From positions 1 through 64,000 of the forward strand of contig JBBDID010000009.1 of the NCBI GenBank assembly GCA_040880585.1: a stretch of DNA of 64,000 nt. Reading direction: 5' to 3'. Origin of the DNA: Paracrocinitomix sp040880585. GTDB lineage: Bacteria > Bacteroidota > Bacteroidia > Flavobacteriales_D > Crocinitomicaceae. The translations under genes and the position numbers were made by a program. Below, one piece after another: positions 26,653-35,194 of the stretch (positions are counted from its first letter, which is position 1; each line of letters opens with the position of its first letter). Below the pieces are notes generated by a model that saw only the letters and a list, made by a program, of their open reading frames with translations, was not told the DNA's origin and made no database searches.

Positions 26653-27480
26653 ATGAAATTTTGGAAAGCATTTGTTTTTGGAGCGATCATTTTGAGTGGG
26701 TTGTTTTTGGGCTGCACCAAAGAAATAGACATTGAACTGGAAGAAGGAGATCGAAGACTTGTGATAGAATCCTGGTTCACCACTGAAGAAAAAGTACATG
26801 AAATCCGATTGACAGAAACCGCCAATTATTTTTCAAATGAACCTACTCCAAAAGCAAGCGGCGCTACTGTTCAGATAAGTGGAGGGGGAGAAGTTTTTCC
26901 CTTTTCTGAAGTAAGTCCGGGAATCTACCATTCAGCACCTTCTGCCAAAGCCTCTTTAGGAACACAATACACACTTTCCGTTGTATTTGAGGGAGAACTC
27001 TATGAAGCACAAGACTATTGTGATTCTGTTCCTTCCCTTAATCAAGTGGAGCTTTATCCTTCTTATGATGCTGAGAATAACTTAAGCGGCTATGACTTTT
27101 TAATCTGGACCAAAGAGCTGAGTGGTTATGGGCATTATTACTGCTGGCGTATTAAACGCAATGGGGAATATCTGACCGATACCCTAAGCGAAATTACTAT
27201 TGAATCAGATGAATACCTGGGTGATGGATTAGAGTTTAACGCTTTTCCGATAGATTATATTAGCATAAATGAGGTGAATAGTGGCGATACTCTTACACTA
27301 GAGCAACATAACATTTCTAAGCAAACCTATGATGCCTTTATCGGGATTTTATCAGAAACCGAGTGGAAAGGGGGAATTTTTGACACCCCTCCCGCAAATA
27401 TCCCATCTAATGTCAACAATAATGGTTTGGGTGTGTTTGTGGTATCTGCTATGGTAAAGAAGAGCGTGATTGTGCCGTAA
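26653..27480 (+). CDS. DUF4249 lipoprotein
   Basis: This 275-residue lipoprotein has its lipobox at FLGC (C21), so it is probably anchored to the outer membrane. The pattern EIDIELEEGDRRLVIESWFTTEEKVHEIRLTET is typical of DUF4249, whose genes usually follow TonB receptors and are thought to act with them at the cell surface, by analogy with SusD. It starts 3 bp after the receptor stop. Its own stop (27478-27480) directly abuts the stop of the convergent gene, with no intergenic base. Confidence 0.85.
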   Translation: MKFWKAFVFGAIILSGLFLGCTKEIDIELEEGDRRLVIESWFTTEEKVHEIRLTETANYFSNEPTPKASGATVQISGGGEVFPFSEVSPGIYHSAPSAKASLGTQYTLSVVFEGELYEAQDYCDSVPSLNQVELYPSYDAENNLSGYDFLIWTKELSGYGHYYCWRIKRNGEYLTDTLSEITIESDEYLGDGLEFNAFPIDYISINEVNSGDTLTLEQHNISKQTYDAFIGILSETEWKGGIFDTPPANIPSNVNNNGLGVFVVSAMVKKSVIVP

Positions 27481-27945
27481 TTAAATACCATCCAGTTCCT
27501 GATCAATTATGTCATCATGATCCGGTTTTACATGAGGTAATTTTTTTGCAGATTTAAGCCCTGTTAACAGTAATGAGATTATAATTAATTTTAAAATAAA
27601 ACCTCTCCAGAGATTATTCGTATCTATAGCCACTGCTACTATTAATAAAGTTCCGTACAAAATTAAACCAATAGTAATCGCCTGAACGGGTTTTTTATTC
27701 GCATAAAAAAACAGCGCTACAAAACTTGCTCCTATTGCACTATCAATCAGCAAAATTTCAATAGGATAATATATTTTAGAAAACGTATATACTACCACCA
27801 AAAGTTGTAAAACTCCTACAACCAAAAGCGCATATTTGGCCCATGCCACATCTTTTTTACGCTCTCTCTTGCGCTGATGATCCACCATCTTTTTAGCGCG
27901 TATCATACTCTGCTTAACTTCTTCAGGAGATCTTCTCTGAACCAT
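27481..27945 (-). CDS. Small integral membrane protein of unknown function
   Basis: This 154-residue protein has a strongly basic cytoplasmic N-terminus (residues 1-35), four predicted membrane helices (about 37-55, 61-81, 87-107, 112-130) and an acidic tail. I do not recognise a family. It lies upstream of nothing and 17 bp downstream of pyrF in the prfA-pyrF operon. Confidence 0.7.
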   Translation of the reverse strand: MVQRRSPEEVKQSMIRAKKMVDHQRKRERKKDVAWAKYALLVVGVLQLLVVVYTFSKIYYPIEILLIDSAIGASFVALFFYANKKPVQAITIGLILYGTLLIVAVAIDTNNLWRGFILKLIIISLLLTGLKSAKKLPHVKPDHDDIIDQELDGI

Positions 27946-27962
27946 GAATTTTGGGATTTAAG

Positions 27963-28784
27963 TTATGCTATTTTTCTTGCTTTTAAAATCTCCTGCATTT
28001 GTAACTGAAGTTCTTTAGCCGCCTGCTGAGCTTTATTAGCAAAGTCTTCACCCTCTCCGGCATAAATAATTCCTCTGGAAGAATTAACAAGTAATCCGCA
28101 GTTTTGATTCCAACCATGTTCTGCAACTTCTTGTAAAGAACCGCCCTGCGCACCTACACCCGGAACCAGAAAAAAGTTTTTCGGAGCTATTTTTCGCACT
28201 TCTCCAATCATCTCTGATCGTGTAGCGCCTACCACATACATCAATTGATCTTCTGAGCCCCAATTTGCAGATTTCTCTATCACTTTTTCAAATAATTGCC
28301 TTCCCTGTTCATCCTTCATCATTTGAAAATCCAATGCTCCTTTATTCGAAGTCAAAGCCAATAATATCACCCATTTATTTTCAAATTCTAAGAAGGGCGT
28401 AACTGAGTCTTCTCCCATATAAGGAGCTACGGTAACTGCGTCAAAATTCAGGTACTCAAAAAATGTTTTGGCGTAATAGGATGACGTATTTCCAATATCT
28501 CCTCGTTTTGCATCTGCAATTGTAAAGATTTCATCTGGAATATATTCTACTGTTTTTTTGAGAGATTCCCAACCTTTACTTCCAAGACATTCATAAAATG
28601 CGATATTAGGCTTGTAAGCAACACACAAATCTTTAGTAGCGTCAATGATGCGTTTATTAAATTCAAAGATCGGATCGTCAAAATCCAAAAGAAATGTGGG
28701 AATTTTTTTCAAATCAGTATCCAAACCAACGCAAAGGAAGGATTGCTTTATCTTAATCTGATTTATCAACTCCTTTTTGGTCAT
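27963..28784 (-). CDS. pyrF: Orotidine 5'-phosphate decarboxylase
   Basis: This 273-residue enzyme makes UMP, the last step of pyrimidine synthesis. The catalytic DAKRGDIG motif (D91, K93, D96) is intact. The length and the LCVGLDTDLKKIP start place it in the longer second PyrF subfamily. It overlaps the prfA stop by 4 nt (ATGA), so translation is probably coupled to prfA. Confidence 0.95.
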   Translation of the reverse strand: MTKKELINQIKIKQSFLCVGLDTDLKKIPTFLLDFDDPIFEFNKRIIDATKDLCVAYKPNIAFYECLGSKGWESLKKTVEYIPDEIFTIADAKRGDIGNTSSYYAKTFFEYLNFDAVTVAPYMGEDSVTPFLEFENKWVILLALTSNKGALDFQMMKDEQGRQLFEKVIEKSANWGSEDQLMYVVGATRSEMIGEVRKIAPKNFFLVPGVGAQGGSLQEVAEHGWNQNCGLLVNSSRGIIYAGEGEDFANKAQQAAKELQLQMQEILKARKIA

Positions 28785-29857
28785 CCTGCTGTTGTTCCCT
28801 CTTTCATTTTCTCTGCATTTTCAGCCATTTTCAGTGCTTCAATCATCTCTTCTATATCGCCATTTATAAAAGCAGAGAGGTTGTACATGGTTTTGTTGAT
28901 TCTGTGATCCGTAATCCGTCCCTGGGGGTAATTATAGGTGCGTATTTTTGCAGATCGATCTCCTGTAGAGACTAAAGATTTTCGGTGAGCTGCACGTTCT
29001 GCCTCTTTTTTATCTAATTCTACCTGATAGAGTCTGGTTCTTAATACTTGTAATGCTTTTTCGTAATTCTTATGTTGCGAACGACCATCCTGACACTCTA
29101 CTACTGTATTGGTGGGAAGGTGGGTTAGTCTCACGGCAGATTCTGTTTTGTTGACGTGCTGTCCTCCTGCTCCTGAGGCACGGTAGGTATCTTTTTTCAC
29201 ATCCGACATATCCAGATTAAAATCTACATCTTCTGCCTCAGGCATTACAGCAACCGTTATTGCTGAAGTATGTACACGACCCTGAGATTCTGTTTCAGGC
29301 ACACGCTGCACACGGTGAACCCCTGATTCAAATTTCATGGTTCCATATACCTCTTCACCGCTTACCTCCATTGAGATTTCTTTGTATCCTGCGGTCCCTC
29401 CTTCATTAGAGTTCATCACTTCTACTTTCCACCCTTTATTTTTAAAGAACATACTATACATTCTAAACACATCCTCCACAAAAATACAGGCTTCATCTCC
29501 ACCGGTTCCTGCCCGTAATTCAATAATTACATCCTTATTGTCTTCAGGATCCTTCGGGATCAATAGCAACTTCATTTCTTCATCCAATTGCTCTTTTTCC
29601 GGTAAAAGTTCGTCCAGCTCTGCCTGTGCCATCTCTTTCATTTCCGGATCATTAATCATCTCCCGGGCAGTTTCTATATTATCCAGTACATTTACATACT
29701 TCTTGTAGGCAATGACAATTTCTTCAAGGTCTTTATATTCCTTGTTCAACTTCACATACCGATCCATATCCGCAATGATGTCCGGATCATTAATTTTTTG
29801 ACCCACTTCATCAAACCGCATTTTTATTGCTTCCAGTTTCTCTAAAATCGTGCTCAT
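28781..29857 (-). CDS. prfA: Peptide chain release factor 1
   Basis: This 358-residue factor ends translation at UAA and UAG. The peptidyl-transferase motif GGQ is at 231-233 (GAGGQHVNKTES), and the stop-recognition PxT tripeptide is P187-E-T189 (RVPETESQGRVHTS). The coiled N-terminal domain is of normal size. The gene is followed by pyrF with an overlap and preceded by the TerB/zinc-ribbon gene 34 bp upstream. Confidence 0.97.
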   Translation of the reverse strand: MSTILEKLEAIKMRFDEVGQKINDPDIIADMDRYVKLNKEYKDLEEIVIAYKKYVNVLDNIETAREMINDPEMKEMAQAELDELLPEKEQLDEEMKLLLIPKDPEDNKDVIIELRAGTGGDEACIFVEDVFRMYSMFFKNKGWKVEVMNSNEGGTAGYKEISMEVSGEEVYGTMKFESGVHRVQRVPETESQGRVHTSAITVAVMPEAEDVDFNLDMSDVKKDTYRASGAGGQHVNKTESAVRLTHLPTNTVVECQDGRSQHKNYEKALQVLRTRLYQVELDKKEAERAAHRKSLVSTGDRSAKIRTYNYPQGRITDHRINKTMYNLSAFINGDIEEMIEALKMAENAEKMKEGTTAG

Positions 29858-29891
29858 TCTCGTAATTCGTAATCTTTAGCTGTGTGTTTTT

Positions 29892-30602
29892 TTAAGAAAT
29901 CTGCTGAATTATTTCTTTCACTTCGCTCATTCTCATTTCCAATGCTTTTCCAAAATTCTCCACCATGCGTACCTCTGCTTCATCAATATCGCCATCTGAG
30001 GCGGCAATCATCATACTTGCTTTTAGTATATCTTTTTTTCCTTCATCATTCAACATAGAAGCGACTTCTTTCAGATACTGACGGGGTTGTTTGTTTTCAG
30101 AACGAACCGCTTCAATTTCTTTGTAGATATCTCCCACTGCGTCATTCGTTATTTCTTTAAAGACTTTATGGAACATGTGTATTTCAGCATTTTCTACTTT
30201 TCCATCAGCCAAAATCATCATAATTAGCAACTTTTTTACCGCTTTTTGCTTTTCAGATACGATTTTGGCTTCAGCAGCTAAAGAGTTTGAAGCTGTTAAA
30301 GCTGCTACGGGTGCCGCAGTTTGAGCTATAGAAGGCTGTTGTTGCGGAGTTTCTTCTTCAGTAATGTCAATAACCGGTTGCACACTCAATACACGTTCAA
30401 TAAATGTATTTCTACACACTTGACACTCTACATAATTCCCCCGATTACCTAATGGAATTAAAGGAATAAAATAAAGCGTAAAAAACTGTGTTACTTTCTT
30501 GTGCTTGTACCGTTGCTCACTAATACATTGAGGGCAGTAAAAAGTTCCTTCCTTCATTGTAGATCGAATTCCACGAGTACCGAAAATAATAAATGCTAGC
30601 AT
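29892..30602 (-). CDS. Zinc-ribbon and TerB-like domain protein
   Basis: This 236-residue protein has a zinc ribbon near the N-terminus (C23-x2-C26, C60-x2-C63), interrupted by the hydrophobic stretch VTQFFTLYFIPLIPLG. A linker rich in Q, A and P follows (about 80-110), then an alpha-helical TerB-like domain (about 120-236) with ILADGKVENAEIHMFHKVFKEI and AASDGDIDEAEVRMVENFG. TerB domains bind metal ions and occur in tellurite-resistance and phage-defence contexts, but no other ter gene is here. It starts 3 bp after purM and probably belongs to the purM-prfA-pyrF transcript. Confidence 0.75.
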   Translation of the reverse strand: MLAFIIFGTRGIRSTMKEGTFYCPQCISEQRYKHKKVTQFFTLYFIPLIPLGNRGNYVECQVCRNTFIERVLSVQPVIDITEEETPQQQPSIAQTAAPVAALTASNSLAAEAKIVSEKQKAVKKLLIMMILADGKVENAEIHMFHKVFKEITNDAVGDIYKEIEAVRSENKQPRQYLKEVASMLNDEGKKDILKASMMIAASDGDIDEAEVRMVENFGKALEMRMSEVKEIIQQIS

Positions 30603-30605
30603 AAT

Positions 30606-31775
30606 TTAAATGTATTTAAATTCTCCCACCGGGGATTGAATGGTTAATTTTTTTTCTTTTGCCAACTCACACCTACCAATAATTTTTGCCTCTACTCCAA
30701 ACGATTCTGAAATTTCAATGATTTTTTGCGCAAGATTTTCCGGAACATATATTTCCATCCGGTGTCCCATGTTAAAGACTTTATACATTTCTTTCCAATC
30801 TGTCCCTGACTCATTTTGAATCAAATCAAACAATGGGGGAATATCGAACATATTGTCTTTAATGACATGTAGACCCTCTACAAAATGTAAAACTTTTGTT
30901 TGCGCACCTCCACTACAGTGTACCATTCCGTGAATCTCGTTCCTGTGCTCATCCAGTATCTTTTTAATGATGGGTGCATAGGTTCGTGTCGGAGACAATA
31001 CCAATTTTCCGGCATCCAATGCCGTCCCATTGATTTTATCGGTTAATTTTTTGCTGCCTGAATAGACCAATTCTTCGGGAACAGAGGGGTCAAAACTTTC
31101 AGGATATTTTTTGGCCAAGTATTTATGAAAGACATCATGTCTGGCAGAAGTGAGTCCGTTACTTCCCATGCCTCCATTGTATTCTTTTTCATACTTTGCT
31201 TTTCCAAAAGAAGCCAGACCAACGATAAGGTCACCCGGTTGAATATTTGCATTATTGATCACCTCTGAGCGTTTCATTCTTGCAATGACGGTTGAGTCAA
31301 CAATTATTGTACGTACCAAATCACCGACATCTGCTGTTTCACCACCGGTAGATCGTATGTTCACACCAAAAGATCTTAATTCTTCCAGTAATTCTTCAGT
31401 TCCGTTGATAATGGCAGATAAGACCTCTCCAGTGATCAACCCTTTATTGCGACCAATCGTTGAGGAAAGTAAAATATTATCTGTTGCACCGACACATAGC
31501 AAGTCGTCAATATTCATGATGAGGGCATCTTGAGCAATACCTTTCCAGACGGATACATCTCCGGTTTCTTTCCAGTACATATACGCCAAAGACGATTTGG
31601 TGCCGGCACCATCAGCATGCATGACTATACAGTGATCTTCACTTCCGGTCAAATAATCGGGAACGATCTTACAAAAAGCTTGAGGAAAGAGGCCTTTATC
31701 AACATTTTTAATCGCCTTATGCACCTCTTCTTTAGAAGCTGAAACCCCTCTTTTTGTATATCGGATATCTGACAT
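30606..31775 (-). CDS. purM: Phosphoribosylformylglycinamidine cyclo-ligase (AIR synthase)
   Basis: This 389-residue enzyme closes the imidazole ring in purine synthesis. HADGAGTKSSLAYMYW and the STGGETADVGDLVRT motif match AIR synthase. It is longer than the roughly 345-residue E. coli enzyme, as is usual in Bacteroidota. A promoter with full consensus lies just upstream (31822-31850). It begins a purine/pyrimidine/translation operon: purM, zinc-ribbon/TerB, prfA, pyrF and a membrane protein. Confidence 0.93.
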   Translation of the reverse strand: MSDIRYTKRGVSASKEEVHKAIKNVDKGLFPQAFCKIVPDYLTGSEDHCIVMHADGAGTKSSLAYMYWKETGDVSVWKGIAQDALIMNIDDLLCVGATDNILLSSTIGRNKGLITGEVLSAIINGTEELLEELRSFGVNIRSTGGETADVGDLVRTIIVDSTVIARMKRSEVINNANIQPGDLIVGLASFGKAKYEKEYNGGMGSNGLTSARHDVFHKYLAKKYPESFDPSVPEELVYSGSKKLTDKINGTALDAGKLVLSPTRTYAPIIKKILDEHRNEIHGMVHCSGGAQTKVLHFVEGLHVIKDNMFDIPPLFDLIQNESGTDWKEMYKVFNMGHRMEIYVPENLAQKIIEISESFGVEAKIIGRCELAKEKKLTIQSPVGEFKYI

Positions 31776-31821
31776 TAGTTGTTTGTTTGGTATTCGAATG
31801 ACAGGATCAAACAGAATATGC

Positions 31822-31850
31822 CAAAGTTAAGATTAAAAAATGGTAACAAA
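31822..31850 (-). promoter_or_regulatory. Promoter of the purM operon
   Basis: On the minus strand TTTG (31850-31847) and TAACTTTG (31829-31822) are separated by 17 nt, a full Bacteroidota consensus. The TTTG element is the end of the T-run of the terminator of the upstream OmpA gene, so promoter and terminator share bases. Confidence 0.7.
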
Positions 31851-31900
31851 AAAACACTCCACTCTCATCTTATATAAAGCAATGAGTGTGTGAGTGTTTT
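31848..31900 (-). terminator. Terminator after the OmpA/PD40 gene
   Basis: On the minus strand AAAACACTC pairs with GAGTGTTTT across a 32-nt loop that can itself pair in part, and the stem runs into seven T residues. It begins 20 nt after the OmpA gene stop. The other flank is also T-rich in the plus direction. Confidence 0.7.
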
Positions 31901-31919
31901 AAGTTTTTTTTAGGAAAAT

Positions 31920-34052
31920 CTAATTGTCCTCTTCGCCCTCTTCGTCTTCTTTAGTCCCGTCCTGGTTTGATCCGGGGACGTAATCATAACTTAAGATTTT
32001 CGCTTCAGTACGACGGTTCATTTGATGGTACTTTTCAAACTTCGCCGGGTCACTGCGTTTAAATTGGTTAATAAAACTTTCTGTCAGTTTTTGCGACATT
32101 GTTGTATCCCCTTCTGCGTTTGTTTCATAGTAAGTTGTCGGCAGGGTCTCTCCAAAACCTTTTGGTACTAATCTTGCCGGATTCAATCCTTTTTCCTGCA
32201 CCAGATATGAGACACAAGAATCAGCACGGCGCTGAGACAATTCCAGGTTTGCCTGATCAGATCCACGAGAATCTGTATGTGCCATTAATTGTATAATCAG
32301 GGTAGGGTTAGCCTGCATCAAGTCATACAGATAATTCAATGAATCTTTTGAATTTACTGAATCGTTCACCTGTAGAGATGCTTTTCCTAAATCGTAACGC
32401 ACTTCAGGTAATCGAATTATTTCAGGTTCAGGTACAATCTTCAGTTCCCGAATAATTCTTCGGTTCACATCTGTCACCGCAGAGAACTGATCAGAAGCAG
32501 CAAAATATTCTTTTGGGACTCCTTCTACTTCAATCGTCCAGGTTCCACCCGGCTCTACATACCTTGTTCCATCCGGTTTCTCAGTCATAGTAATTCTTCC
32601 GGAAGGGTCTGAGGTCATCACGTAATTTTCTCCATTAGAACCAACCACATACACTTTTGCGTCAGGAATCGGCTCTCCTGTTTCTACATTGGTCAGGATA
32701 ATATCTAAATCCACTAAAATAGGTGGTAAATAGAAATCCCATATATCTTGTGAATTATTTCCTTTAGAACCATTTCGGTTAGAAGAAATATATCCTCTTT
32801 GTTCTCTACCGGTTTCTGTATAGATGATGTGGTAGTCATCTCTACAAGAATTCATGGGATAACCCAAGTTTGTTGGATTTTTCCAAACATTATCTTCATT
32901 CACACGCTCTGCTCGATAAATATCCAAACCACCTAAACCAACCAAACCATTAGAGGCATAAAATAATTCTCCATTTGGCCCCCATGTTGGAAAAACTTCA
33001 TTTCCGGCAGTATTGATTTCAGCACCTAAATTTTGTGGAAGGCTCCATTCGTCACTTCTTCTATCATAAGTAGAAATCCAAAGATCAACTCCCCCATAAC
33101 CACCAGCCATGTTGGATGCAAAAATCAACGTATTTCCATCCGGGGAGACACAAGGATGCCCAACGTGAGTAGTGTCATGATCTTTAAGCGGAATTTCAAC
33201 GGGTTCATCCCATCCTTTTCCTCGCTGTTCAGCCATGAAAATTTTACATCCCATATTCATCTTAGGCTCAACCGGACAACGTGTAAAAAACATTTTCTTT
33301 CCCCTACCGTCAAAACAGAGCGTTCCTTCAGAATCTTTGGTATTGACCGGAGAACCGATTGGTTCCGGCTGTCCCCAGTTATTGTTTCTATCAATATTTG
33401 AGACCCAGATATCCATGAAATTTTGCCCGGTGATCGGGTCTGTTTCTTCACCGGTAGATCCTGCTCTTGATGAAGAAAAGTACATTTCACCCCCCCGTGA
33501 ACCCATCACCGGAGAGTAATCAAACGTTTCCGTATTCAATTTAGTAACATTGGTTACTTTATGCTTGGTCATTTTTTCAGGAGAGGTGAATTCATCATAT
33601 TTTTCACATGACTCTATCCTTACTTTAGCAATTTCATCCGAAGGATTCAGTTTGACATACTTCTGATAATTTTCTTTGGCACGACTATGCTTGCACTGAG
33701 CCATTTGCATTTCCCCCAAGAAATAATAAGTTCTCGGCTCTTCTTTGTGATACTCTAAAAGTATTGCTTTTTCGTACTGTTGTTCTGCGGCTTCAAACTG
33801 ATGTAAAAGTTTATAACAGGTTGCAGACATATAAGCGAAATAGGCTTTTTTCAGTTTGGCCCGGTCATTTTTCGGCTTCACCTTTTCAGAAGCTTTTTTA
33901 TATGCTTCTGCCGCTTCTGCGTAGGCTCCCGACTGCCAAAGATCTTCTGCTTCTCCGCGATAATTTCTAGTAACAGGTTCACCCTGCGCAAGGGTTATAT
34001 TCGTTATTCCGATTACAGCTGTAACCGCAACAAATAACTTGAATAACTTCAT
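31920..34052 (-). CDS. OmpA-family outer-membrane protein with TPR and PD40 repeats
   Basis: This 710-residue secreted protein has a signal peptide (about 1-22), N-terminal TPR repeats (about 30-150), WD40-like PD40 beta-propeller repeats (for example SGDVYFSS-like GGEMYFSSSRAG and PDGNTLIFASNMAGGYGGVDLW, about 180-430), and a carboxypeptidase-regulatory-like domain (about 440-520). A peptidoglycan-binding OmpA domain follows (about 545-690, HTDSRGSDQANLELSQRRA). This architecture is common in Bacteroidota, including proteins linked to T9SS and gliding, but the specific role here is unknown. It is monocistronic with a strong terminator. The tail is acidic and low-complexity. Confidence 0.88.
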   Translation of the reverse strand: MKLFKLFVAVTAVIGITNITLAQGEPVTRNYRGEAEDLWQSGAYAEAAEAYKKASEKVKPKNDRAKLKKAYFAYMSATCYKLLHQFEAAEQQYEKAILLEYHKEEPRTYYFLGEMQMAQCKHSRAKENYQKYVKLNPSDEIAKVRIESCEKYDEFTSPEKMTKHKVTNVTKLNTETFDYSPVMGSRGGEMYFSSSRAGSTGEETDPITGQNFMDIWVSNIDRNNNWGQPEPIGSPVNTKDSEGTLCFDGRGKKMFFTRCPVEPKMNMGCKIFMAEQRGKGWDEPVEIPLKDHDTTHVGHPCVSPDGNTLIFASNMAGGYGGVDLWISTYDRRSDEWSLPQNLGAEINTAGNEVFPTWGPNGELFYASNGLVGLGGLDIYRAERVNEDNVWKNPTNLGYPMNSCRDDYHIIYTETGREQRGYISSNRNGSKGNNSQDIWDFYLPPILVDLDIILTNVETGEPIPDAKVYVVGSNGENYVMTSDPSGRITMTEKPDGTRYVEPGGTWTIEVEGVPKEYFAASDQFSAVTDVNRRIIRELKIVPEPEIIRLPEVRYDLGKASLQVNDSVNSKDSLNYLYDLMQANPTLIIQLMAHTDSRGSDQANLELSQRRADSCVSYLVQEKGLNPARLVPKGFGETLPTTYYETNAEGDTTMSQKLTESFINQFKRSDPAKFEKYHQMNRRTEAKILSYDYVPGSNQDGTKEDEEGEEDN

Positions 34053-34159
34053 AAATTTCTTATTTACTAATTTCCAGCAAGCTTGTTTAATAAAGGCGAA
34101 AATAGTTAAATAATTTTAAAAACCACCTTTTATATACACATTTATTAGCTCTTATGTTA

Positions 34160-35194
34160 TTAACTATTCTTACTGTAAGTACGCCATTTCTCCAGTAAAA
34201 GTTTAAAATTTTCCGGTAATTCAGAATCGAAATACATCCATTCTTTAGTTACAGGGTGTTTAACCCCTAATGTTTTAGCATGCAATGCTTGTCCGGGTAA
34301 AAGTTTGAAACAGTTATCAATAAACTGTTTGTACTTAGTAAAAGTGGTTCCCTTAATGATTTTATCCCCGCCATATTCCAAGTCATGAAACAAGGGGTGA
34401 CCGATATGTTTGAAATGCACTCTGATTTGGTGTGTTCTACCGGTTTCTAGTTTGCATTCAACCAAGGTCACATATCTAAATCTCTCCACTACTTTATAAT
34501 GGGTTACGGCATGTTTGCCGTACTCATCATCTTCTTCATAGACGGTAAATACTTTCCTGTTTTTTTTGGATCGCCCGATATGACCGGTGATTGTTCCCTC
34601 TTCATCCTTTACATCTCCCCAAACTAATGCATAATATCTTCTGTCAGAAGTGCGATCAAAAAACTGTTTAGAAAGATGGGTTAACGCTTGTTCAGTCTTT
34701 GCCACAACCAGTAAACCGGTGGTATGTTTATCCAGTCGGTGAACCAATCCGGGACGACCATAATAATCGTCTTTCTTAGGTAAATTTTCAAAGTGGTAGA
34801 CCAGCCCATTTAGAAGGGTTCCGGAATAATTCCCATATCCCGGATGAACGACCATCTCTGACGGTTTATTTACGATAACAAGGGTGTCATCTTCATGAAC
34901 AATTTCTAAGGGGATGTTCTCAGGCACCAGTTTTGTTTCACGAACAGGGTAAGGTAACACAACCGATATTTCATCTTTTGGATGAACCTTATAACTGGAT
35001 TTAACAGATTTCCCATTGACTATCAGATTTCCGTCTTTTGCAATTTTTTGAATACGACTTCGGGATACATTAGGGATTCGATCCATCAGAAACTTATCGA
35101 TTCGAAACAACTCTTGCCCTACATCTGCAATGAGATGATGGTGCTCGTATAATTCTTCTTCGTCATGCTCAATGGATTCGTTTTCTTCTGACAT
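34160..35194 (-). CDS. rluD: RluD-family 23S rRNA pseudouridine synthase
   Basis: This 344-residue enzyme isomerizes uridine to pseudouridine in 23S rRNA. An S4 RNA-binding domain (about 30-95) precedes the catalytic domain with HRLDKHTTG, where D155 is the catalytic aspartate. The acidic first 20 residues are an extension. It shares one base with the stop of the upstream T9SS cargo gene (TAATG). The exact target uridines are not certain. Confidence 0.93.
   Translation of the reverse strand: MSEENESIEHDEEELYEHHHLIADVGQELFRIDKFLMDRIPNVSRSRIQKIAKDGNLIVNGKSVKSSYKVHPKDEISVVLPYPVRETKLVPENIPLEIVHEDDTLVIVNKPSEMVVHPGYGNYSGTLLNGLVYHFENLPKKDDYYGRPGLVHRLDKHTTGLLVVAKTEQALTHLSKQFFDRTSDRRYYALVWGDVKDEEGTITGHIGRSKKNRKVFTVYEEDDEYGKHAVTHYKVVERFRYVTLVECKLETGRTHQIRVHFKHIGHPLFHDLEYGGDKIIKGTTFTKYKQFIDNCFKLLPGQALHAKTLGVKHPVTKEWMYFDSELPENFKLLLEKWRTYSKNS

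Noticed and set aside
29892..30602. TerB domain as evidence of a tellurite-resistance or phage-defence island
   Set aside because: It is a lone gene in a purM-prfA-pyrF housekeeping operon with no other ter genes.
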